Source of the DNA: Rhynchonema sp. JSB1_4
Taxonomy: Eukaryota > Nematoda > Chromadorea > Monhysterida > Xyalidae
Direction of reading: 5' to 3'
NCBI GenBank assembly: GCA_030248065.1
Contig: JASAMV010004601.1
Coordinates: 39,909 to 103,908 of the forward strand
Length of the DNA stretch: 64,000 nt
Shown: positions 53,473 to 64,000 of the stretch, in pieces
How positions within the stretch are numbered: the stretch's first letter is position 1
How the letters are laid out: the number at the start of each line of letters is the position of its first letter
Program-made: the position numbers and the translations under genes
The notes under the pieces: generated by a model
Told to the model about the DNA's origin: nothing
Database searches by the model: none
The model's input: the letters and a program-made list of their open reading frames with translations, nothing else

Positions 53473-54229
53473 CAGAGGTCGCAATCGGGCCGGGTTTGGC
53501 CGGCCCGGCCCGGCCCGAGCCCCCAAATCTCCGGCCCGGCCCGACCCGTACCCCCAAATCTCCGGCCCGGCCCGAATTCTTGGCTCAGATTTTAACCCAA
53601 TTTTTGTCATAATTTTTGCGATTTTTGAATCAATTTTTTTTGTTGAAATTTCAATGTTTTCCATGAAAAAGTCGCCAGATAGACAATACCAATGGTGTGG
53701 CTGGGGGGTCCCCCCCTAGGTACAGTAGGTAGATGACGCGCCATCCTGGTACAGTAGGTAGGTCGCCGCCCCCCGGCTGGTACAGTAGGTTGCTATTTTT
53801 GGCTCAAAATGGTATAAAATCCATATTTTTCATTCCAAATAATCGAAAAATTTTGAGGGTTTTAGAGTACATTTTCATCTAAACTTGGACATAAAAATTT
53901 TGTTCCCCCCTAGCTCGGCCGGTCGGTACAGTAGGTAGGTTGATTTCAGGCCTTTCTGGTGGTACAGTAGGTTGATTGCACGCCTGGGTAGCCACACGAC
54001 TGGACAATACTGATCACTTACTTGCTGAATCCGTCAGAAATTTTAGTATTTTGGACAAAAAAAACCCCTACTTTTTCAGTAAAATAAGTCACTTCAGAAG
54101 CTTCGGGCCGGGGTGCCCGGCCCGGCCCGGCCCGACCCTCCAAATCTCCGGCCCGGCCCGGCCCGGCCCGAGCCAAAAGCCCAAAATCGCGGCCCGGCTC
54201 GGCCCGGGCCGGCCCGATTGCGACCTCTG
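53473..54229. mobile_element. hAT MITE, CAGAGGTCGCAATCGGGCC family
   Basis: It is flanked by the exact 8-bp duplication CCCCTAAC (53465-53472, 54230-54237). GGCCCGGCCCGG subterminal repeats lie on both sides of an AT-rich centre, which is interrupted by another hAT at 53690. Confidence 0.94.
53690..54002. mobile_element. hAT MITE with GGTACAGTAGGTAGG subterminal repeats
   Basis: The ends CAATGGTGTGGCT and AGCCACACGACTG are imperfect, but the exact 8-bp duplication GACAATAC (53682-53689, 54003-54010) fixes them. The CG palindrome of the core is not present in this copy. Confidence 0.88.
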
Positions 54230-54734
54230 CCCCTAACCTAAGTAACAATCCCCTGTACAGTAGTGTATTAAGGCTTGATAGTGGTGCACAGGTACATTTA
54301 TGCACGTATGTTGTTCGTCCAGAGCACATAATACGCCTCTTATTGACGAATAGACCCGAACAAATGCGATTACAAGCGAAGAAAAAACATCCTTTCAAAC
54401 CCCTTTTTAGGGGTTTTTGGGGGTATTTCTGGGAACAATTTTTCAGGTTCGGTTCAGTGACTTGATAGGGCCTCCGGAATAGAGCCCCCAAAATTGGGTC
54501 AGTGAATTAATGGGAGAGCCCCCCTTCTATTTAGGTTTTTACGGTATTGTCCAAGGTTGCGAGAGGATGTTGTCAAAACCAATGTAAATCGGTTCTAAAC
54601 AGTTCAAAATGAGCACTTTTTAATCTCCAAGTGCATTTTTAGCCTGCTTCAGGCCATTTTCCGACGAAATTTTTTCCAAAATAGGCGTTTTTTGACCATG
54701 GGTATTCTTAAGTACTGGAAAAGTATTTGCAAAA

Positions 54735-55067
54735 ACCCCCCTACGCGCTCCGCTCTGGTACCCTACCCGCCCCGATTTTTGCCCTCAAAATGCCCATTTT
54801 TCGGTCAAAAATGACCAAACTTCGACCCAAAACCCTTAAAAGTACAAAAAATCGCGCGCTACGCGCGATGTATGCACTTTATAGCATATAAAAATAGGCA
54901 CCCAAAAAAACTTGTATTGTACCCTAACCCTACCCGCCCCGAAAAATCTTCCCCCTCCCTCCAAACCGGATCCCCCCACCAAGATTCCAGGTACACTACC
55001 CCCTACCCGCCCCGGATTTTTCCACCTATGTACCCTACCCGCCCCGCCAAAGTAGCCACAGCACTGC
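54735..55067. repeat. Truncated CAGTGCTGTGGCTAC-family MITE
   Basis: The right end GTAGCCACAGCACTG, CTACCCGCCCCG repeats and a core with ATCGCGCGCTACGCGCGAT (54851-54869) are present. The left terminal repeat is missing. Confidence 0.7.
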
Positions 55068-55082
55068 CGTGAAGCCTAAATA

Positions 55083-55245
55083 CAGAGGTCGCAATCGAGC
55101 CGGGTTTGGCCGGCCCGGCCCGGCTCTATCCCCCAAATCTCCGGCCCGAGGTGGTAAAAGCCCGGCCCGGCCCTGTCCCCCGAATCTCCGGCCCGAGGTG
55201 GTCAAAGCCCGGCCCGGCCCGAATTTTTTGGGTCTGATTTTTACC
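55083..55245. repeat. 5' part of a CAGAGG-family element
   Basis: The left end CAGAGGTCGCAATCGAGCC and GGCCCGGCCC repeats are visible. No right end follows before the ERK first exon. Confidence 0.6.
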
Positions 55246-55428
55246 CGAATTCTGTCATAATTTTTGCGTTTTTTCTCAACGCATTTTTTGCGGAAAAATG
55301 ATTGCTTTTCTCCAGAGATACGGATAACTTGATTTGACATTGTCCGAGCGAGGCCGAGCAGACTTATTCATTTTAATTTTGACCGTTTTATTTTCTTCGC
55401 CGCGCACGCGTGCAAGCACCAAATAATT

Positions 55429-58189
<2,761 letters not shown>

Positions 58190-60160
58190 GTTGGCTTGTG
58201 AATGGGGTTATCGGGTTTATGATTGTGATGGTTGGTGAATGTGCTGGCTGATTTGTGTTTATTGAACCGCCGAAAACGCATGCGCACTTGTGTACTTCAA
58301 TATTTGGGTCAACCAGTTGTAAAGAATAGGATTTTGGCAAATGAGCTACGAATGCTCGAGATTTTTTTTTGCGAGTTGATGTTGGACAGTTGAACTTTCT
58401 GGACTGCAAACCGTTTCTGTCAGTTGTTGTCCCCCCCTCCGACATGTTTATGTCACCATCTTATGTATATTGGTCTGTATATCACGTGACATAAGTTTGG
58501 TTGCGTGCGATCGGGCACGGATTAAAGTAGTTTCTTGTCGGCGGCCCCGAGCCTGTAAAGTTCCCATGTATGAAAACGACACAAAGCGCTAAACAAATAA
58601 TTGTATGCTGGCTACTTTGTCGGGCTAGTGCCGTGTTGCGTTGCGTGTGTGAGCCGATCACATTCCGGTTCCATGTCGAGCCCGGATGAAATGTTCGTCA
58701 TAACATTCTGCGTGTGGATTTGTTTGATGAGTTTGTGAGCATATACTAATGTGCAGCATGCGTACAGTTGTTGTGTTATGCTTTGTTTGAGCTTCATAGT
58801 GAAACGAGGTTGCAACTGTTGCGATGCTAAACATCTACGAGAACGCATTAGCGTTTCGCAGTACTTTGAGATTAGACCACGAAGCAGGAAAAAGCTGGAT
58901 TTCGTCGTTGGTAATGTTCTTATCAGAAAGATAGGTTGATGTGAAGAAATGCGGTTTGTGGCAGTCACAGTGAAAATTTTTTCCAACATGCACGTGAAAC
59001 ATCAGCGTGCTCGAAAAACTGATTTTTCCCTTTTTCAGCAGAAAAAAAGCGCGAAAGGGTAGGGGAGCGAAGCATAATGTGATAGCAATCTGCTCTTATA
59101 ACCCATATGAACGTCTGCCAGATCCTAAACGAACAGCACACGCGCACCCCACAGAAACAAAACACAAAAAAAAGAAAAAAACAACAAGCGCAAAACCACA
59201 CAAATACCTCACGTGTTATATCGGCGATGCTGGTGTGAACGCGTGAGGTATATGCTCGGAAAAGAAAAGGGAAAAGGTTTCGGGGAATTGAGATCAGACA
59301 AATAACGGGAGGGTAAATGGAAGCTCGCTTCCTTCTCATACGAATACTCTGCATGGTGATTTTGTTTTGCTTCGTCCTACATTATTATCATTCATTAATG
59401 TTCTTGATTCGTCACTGGCTGCTCTGCGCTTCTGCCTTTCTTCCTCATCCATATCTCATAAAAGGCTAGAGAGGTCTCCCACGCCCACAGCCCACACCCA
59501 CACAAAAACCCACACCGAACATTAGAAAAAAGCCGACACCCGACAGTCCGAAAAAACCCGACACCCGAATCTAGTTTTTGCTTGAGCAACCCGACACCCG
59601 CCTTGCCAAAACGCTTTTTTACTCCTTCGCACATAGTATTTATCAAGCAGCTAAAACAATGCATTAGATAGACAAGTCGGCCGAGAGATCAAACAAGCAA
59701 GTCGAGTGCCAGGGTCGGAGGAGCCCGACAGCACACCCACGCTCATGTTTAGCACCTACGTTTTGCCAGGATGTTGGAAGAATATTTTACATCAACCAAA
59801 TTCCGAAGACGCAGAAGTATCATTTTTTTTTTGAAAAATACAATTCAGTCACGATCCAAAAAAAGCACAAAGCAAAGCAAAAAAGTATGCAAAAAAAACA
59901 GGTCGTCATTTCCAAAAACTCGATCATCTTTTTAGCTCCTCTTCTCAAACCACATCATCGTCGCTCTCTCCCCACACCCAGCCCCACACAACAGAAACAA
60001 AACACAAAAAGCCACCAAAGCTCAAAAAAAAGTCCGAGGCGACAAAACAAAATCCGTGCCATAGCGATTCGTTCTTCACAGTCAGACGCTCTCCTTCTAT
60101 AACAACATTACCAACACCATTCCACGAAAAACCTTCCAGCTTTTCTCCAAAGATCACGAC
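58190..60160. other. ERK last intron, centre of the inverted duplication
   Basis: From 58190 to about 58985 the sequence is the inner part of the left palindrome arm. From 59000 to 60160 it is A/C-rich, with repeated ACAGAAACAAAACACAAAAA and CCGACACCCG pieces. I see no exon. Confidence 0.4.
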
Positions 60161-61351
60161 CCCTGTCCCACCTCCCCTTTCACTGCTTCGTGGTCTAATC
60201 TCGAAGTACTGCCTAGTATTGCATGCTATCAACATCAATACAAATAGCAAATTATGTCTATCTAGGTGCCTGGCCCAGTACGACAAGTAGAAATGCACTA
60301 ATGGTCTCTTTCGTTCTCCGAAAAAATGAAAATTCCACACAAAACGGGAAATCGCGGAAAACAAAAACACAACAAACATAAGAAACATAACACAAAGACA
60401 CAAAACAATGACTCCACGAGAAACAACAATAATAAATAGCTTCGCATTACCCAAAGGCACGCGTTTTTTGTGCGCTCCCCAAAAAGTGTATTTTGACCAC
60501 GAGTATAAATACGCATTTTCTTTACATGAATTCACACTTACTATACACAAACAACCGCTCACACGAGAACCGCGCCACTCTCTAAAATGAAACACCATGC
60601 AGACAACCACTTCTAACATAAAAACACAGAAGCGCAAAAAAAAAACCCTCCGTCGCGCGCCAACAACGCCCTAACACAACTGCAGACGTGTTTAGCATCG
60701 CAACAGTTGCAAGCCTCGTTTACACTATGGAAGCTCACGAACAAAGCATAACACAACAACTGTACGCATGCTGCACATTTCGTCCTATGCTCACAAACTC
60801 ATCAATACAAATCCACACAGAATGGTATGAACATTTTATGCGGGAGCACTACATCACATGGAACCGGAATGATGATCGGCTCGCCCCACACGCAACGCAA
60901 CACGGCCCTAGCCCGACAAAGTAGCCAGCATACAATTATTTGTTTAGCGCTTTTGTGTCGTTTTCATACATGGGAACTTTACAGGCTCGGGGCCGCCGAC
61001 AAGAAACTACTTTAATCCGTGCCCGATCGCACGCAACCAAACTTATGTCACGTGATATACAGACCAATATACATAAGAGGGTGACATAAACATGTCGGAG
61101 GGGGGGAGCAACAACTGGCGGGGAAACGGTTTGCAGTCCAGAAAGTTCAACTGTCCAACATCAACTCGCAAAAAAAAAATCTCGAGCATTCGTAGCTCAT
61201 TTGCCAAAATCCTATTCTTTACAACTGGTTGACCCAAATATTGAAGTACACAAGTGCGCATGCGTTTTCGGCGGTTCAATAAACACAAATCAGCCAGCAC
61301 ATTCACCAACCATCACAATCATAAACCCGATAACCCCATTCACAAGCCAAC

Positions 61352-61540
61352 CTCGTCGGCGGGATCGTAGTACTGTTCGAGGTACGGATGCGCGAGCGCT
61401 TCCTCGACGGTGATGCGTTTATGCGGATTGAAGGTCAACATTCGATCCAACAAATCCAAAGCGCGCTCATCCGCCTGACGGAACATGGTCGACCAGGGCA
61501 CACGGGGCTTGTGCGCCAGCGATTGGAGGTAGCTGCGCGC
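61352..61540 (-). pseudogene. Inverted copy of ERK exon 7
   Basis: It is 189 nt, open, and appears identical in the parts I compared to 58001-58189. It keeps the TAG acceptor and GTTGGC donor but is on the strand opposite to ERK, so it cannot be spliced into the ERK mRNA. Confidence 0.75.
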
Positions 61541-62061
61541 CTACGAATTGACGAGCACATAATTGTGTTGTGATGTGAGTGAATATGGAGATATGTATGA
61601 AATTGCGACCAAAATTTTATTGATCTTGATCAGTTAGCTTTTATGTTTTTCCGTTGACTGTCTGGGCGTGACCAAGACCGACCCCCAACCCCAACTTTAA
61701 TGCCATGCGCCTGCCGTATGATTCAAGAGGCTTGTTTCCCACCAGGGTTTATTTTTTCAAAATGGGATAGTAGCAAGAAGCTAGTAAAATTAAAAATTTA
61801 GTAGCTTTTTGCCGCTGAAAAGCCATTTTACTAGCTTTTTTGGCCAAAATACAAAATTTAGTAGCTTTTAGGCTATTAAATTTAAAAATTTACCAGCTTT
61901 TCGGAAAAATTTAGTAGCTCAAAAGCTACTAAATTTGGTTAAAAAAATCCATGTTTCCCACCAATGTGTGCTTTACGATCACAATGTCACAGCAACTGCA
62001 CCGCAGCGCGCGACAAAAAACGTTGCCGCACAATCCAAATACGACGGCAAAATGACCCCAC

Positions 62062-62260
62062 CTTTTCGTTGACGATACACTGCAGGTCTTCTTCGTTCGG
62101 ACTCCGACCACGTTCAATATTAGATTCAGCTGGTCGATAGGCTTGCCGGGAACAGTGGTCGATTGCTGATCATTTCGGCCAGAATACACCCACCGACCAC
62201 AAATCGATCGATTTTGTGTAACCTTTGCTGTTCAGCATGATCTCCGGCGCTCGGTACCAT
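62062..62260 (-). pseudogene. Inverted copy of ERK exon 6, frameshifted
   Basis: It is 199 nt compared with 205 in exon 6. Several deletions of one or two bases, such as GTGGGCTG to GTGGGTG and CCCCGG to CCCGG, destroy the frame. Confidence 0.8.
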
Positions 62261-62828
62261 CTGCAAGGCAACGAAAGGTGCATTTTCGGCGCTAAACTGG
62301 CAAGATCGAAATCATATTCGCATGATACAAGTCTCAAAATAACTTTACGCATGGTGGCCTTGTGAAACACAGATTTGATGACCAAGTTTGACACTGCATA
62401 GCCACGAAAACGCGCGCCTGGGAAGATGTTTTGGTGAATAAACAGGATTAGAGGTACCTACGAGAATTATATCCGTCACACTGAAGCAAAAGCATCAAAA
62501 CAGAATATGGCTGTCCACATGGTTCGTTATTTTGAGCAGTTTTCTTGTTGTAATTGATGTAAATGTACAATGTAGACAGCCAATTCTGTTTTGATGCTTT
62601 TGCTTCAGTGTGACGGATATAATTTCGTAGGTACCTCTAATCCTGTTTATTCACCAAAACATCTTCCCAGGCGCGCGTTTTCGTGGCTATGCAGTGTCAA
62701 ACTTGGTCATCAAATCTGTGTTTTCACAAGGCCACCATGCGTAAAGTTATTTTGAGACTTGTATCATGCGAATATGATTTCGATCTTGCCAGTTTAGCGC
62801 CGAAAATGCACCTTTCGTTGCCTTGCAG

Positions 62829-63027
62829 ATGGTACCGAGCGCCGACATCATGCTGAACAACAAAGGTTACAAAATTGATAACGATTTGTGGTCGGTGGGC
62901 TACCGTGTGGCCGAAATGATCAGCAATCGACCACTGTTCCCCGGCAAGCACTATCTCGACCAGCTGAATCATATTTAACGTGGTCGGCAGTCCGAACGAA
63001 AAGACCTGCAGTGTATCATCAACGAAG
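62829..63027 (+). pseudogene. Direct copy of ERK exon 6, frameshifted
   Basis: It is 199 nt with several small deletions (for example GCCGGAGATC to GCCGACATC and ACACAAAATCG to ACAAAATTG) and a premature stop. The CAG acceptor is kept. Confidence 0.8.
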
Positions 63028-63537
63028 GTGGGTCATTTGCCGTCGTATGGATTGTGCGGCAACTTTTTTCGCGCGTGCGTGCAGTTGCTGTGACATTGTG
63101 ATCGTAAAGCACACAGTGGTGGGAAACATGGATTTCTTTATGAAATTTGCATTTGAGCAACTAAATTTTTCCGAAAAGCTGGTAAATTTTTAAATTTAAT
63201 AGCCTAAAAGCTACTAATTTTGTATTTTGGCCAAAAAAGCTAGTAAAATGGCTTTTCAGTGGCAAAAAGCTACTAAATTTTTAATTTTACTAGCTTCTTG
63301 CTGACTATCCCATTTTGAAAAAAATAAACCCTGGTGGGAAACAAGCCTCTTGAATCATACGGCAGGCGCATGGCATTAAAGTTGGGGTTGGGGGTGGGTC
63401 TTGGTCACGTGGCCCAGACAGTCAACGGAAAATATAAAAGCTAACTGATCAAGATCAATAAAATTTTGTTCGCAATTTCATACATATCTCCATATTCACT
63501 CACATCACAACACAATTATGTGCTCGTCAATTCGTAG

Positions 63538-63726
63538 GCGCGCAGCTACCTCCATTCGCTGGCGCATAAGCCCCGTGTGCCCTGGTCGACCATGTTCCGT
63601 CAGGCGGATGAGCGCGCGTTGGAGTTGTTGGATCGAATGTTTACCTTCAATCCGCATAAACGCATCACCGTCGAGGAAGCGCTCGCGCATCCGTACCTCG
63701 AACAGTACTACTACCCTGCCGATGAG
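63538..63726 (+). CDS. Direct, intact copy of ERK exon 7
   Basis: It is 189 nt, fully open in the ERK frame, and has the TAG acceptor and GTTGGC donor. It encodes the kinase C-lobe segment with a few changes relative to exon 7: Gln to His (LHSLAH), Asp to Glu (ALELL), Leu to Phe (RMFTF) and Asp to Tyr (YYYPADE). If the last ERK exon is beyond 64000, this copy is correctly placed to be used instead of exon 7. It may also be a pseudo-exon or an assembly artefact. Confidence 0.45.
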
Positions 63727-64000
63727 GTTGGCTTGTGAATGGGGTTATCGGGTTTATGATTGTGATGGTTGGTGAACGTGCTGGCTGATTTGTGTTTATT
63801 GAACCTGCTGAAAACGCATGCGCACTTGTGTACTTCAATATTTGGGTCAACCAGTTGTAAAGAATAGGATTTTGGCAAATGAGCTACGAATGCTCGAGAT
63901 TTTTTTTTTGTGAGTTGATGTTGGACAGTTGAACTTTCTGGACTGCAAACCGTTTCTGTCAGTTGTTGTCCCCCCTTCTCCGACATGTTTATGTCACCAT

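Larger units (their letters stand above)
53360..54544. mobile_element. TA-flanked element with CCGTAAAAACCTAAATA ends
   Basis: TACCGTAAAAACCTAAATA and its complement lie at the two ends with TA as the apparent duplication (53358-53359, 54545-54546). GAATAGAGCCCCC repeats lie next to both ends. It contains the CAGAGG hAT (53473-54229), which in turn contains 53690-54002. A related left end is at 50786-50913, cut by the 50922 element. Confidence 0.8.
60160..62515 (-). repeat. Inverted copy of ERK exons 6-7 and flanks
   Basis: It matches 57020-58985 in reverse. The match is very close over 60690-62515 and noisy, with insertions, over 60160-60690. At 62515 the inverted copy ends abruptly in GGCTGTC and a direct copy begins. 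Confidence 0.85.
62519..64000 (+). repeat. Direct copy of the ERK exon 6-7 region, running to the window end
   Basis: It corresponds to about 56957-58460 with scattered substitutions and small deletions. It includes the AAGCTACTAAATTT element and both exon copies. Confidence 0.85.

Noticed and set aside
54230..54250. CCCTAACCTAA as a telomeric remnant
   Set aside because: It is a single copy explained by the CCCCTAAC target duplication.
54735..55067. Complete hAT element
   Set aside because: Only the right terminal repeat is present and no target duplication could be found, so it is listed as truncated.
59945..60637. 230-codon minus-strand ORF, the longest uninterrupted ORF in the window
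   Set aside because: It has no domain pattern, lies in the A/C-rich noisy centre of the inverted duplication, and part of it overlaps the inverted ERK intron copy.

Overview
The window is genomic DNA from an animal. Every confident gene is split by spliceosomal introns, and the products are metazoan: an ERK MAP kinase, an OATP transporter, the splicing factor PRPF3, the meiotic factor MND1, the RNA polymerase I/III subunit RPAC2, a purple acid phosphatase and an M28-type peptidase. The one RNA gene, a 5S rRNA, resembles nematode 5S as I remember it in its middle and 3' half. My best guess is a nematode or another ecdysozoan with a transposon-rich genome. The species cannot be fixed from sequence alone.

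Layout: a C2H2 zinc-finger 3' exon (+, about 1.6 kb); an M28 peptidase-like gene (+, 3.7-10.9 kb) with a 5S gene and a long-TIR Mutator-like element in intron 4; a purple acid phosphatase (-, 11.3-16.2 kb) with a TTAA-flanked element in intron 2; a hAT remnant; an OATP gene (-, 18.3-25.8 kb) with a long (TG)n tract; then a run of plus-strand genes: MND1 (27.9-32.9), PRPF3 (33.6-41.2), RPAC2 (41.75-42.4), a small coiled-coil ORF and an unrecognised 351-aa gene (43.4-45.9). A gene-poor block (45.9-55.4 kb) consists largely of nested MITEs. ERK (+, 55.4-58.2 kb) follows, without its last exon, and then inverted and direct copies of ERK exons 6-7 to the window end.

I built the gene models by hand, joining exons only where reading phase carries across each GT-AG intron. 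Seven models close on a stop codon with lengths typical of their families. The housekeeping genes act in separate processes (pre-mRNA splicing, meiosis, Pol I/III transcription, MAPK signalling, transport), so this is an ordinary gene neighbourhood and not a pathway cluster.

The unusual biology is in the non-coding DNA and the splice sites. (1) Many hAT-type elements with exact or near-exact 8-bp target duplications, nested up to three deep, differ in terminal and subterminal repeats, and most of those families share one CG-rich palindromic core; copies with the same termini and core can carry different subterminal repeats. (2) A 16-bp motif (TTTTACRCTGGTCAAA) is scattered through introns. 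(3) About 25 of 57 inferred introns have T at +3 of the donor, often GTTGGT. (4) The M28-like protein keeps the apparent metal ligands but has Ser where the catalytic Glu is expected. (5) ERK exons 6-7 are present as forward, inverted and forward copies, which is either a real rearrangement with a spare intact exon 7 or an assembly artefact.
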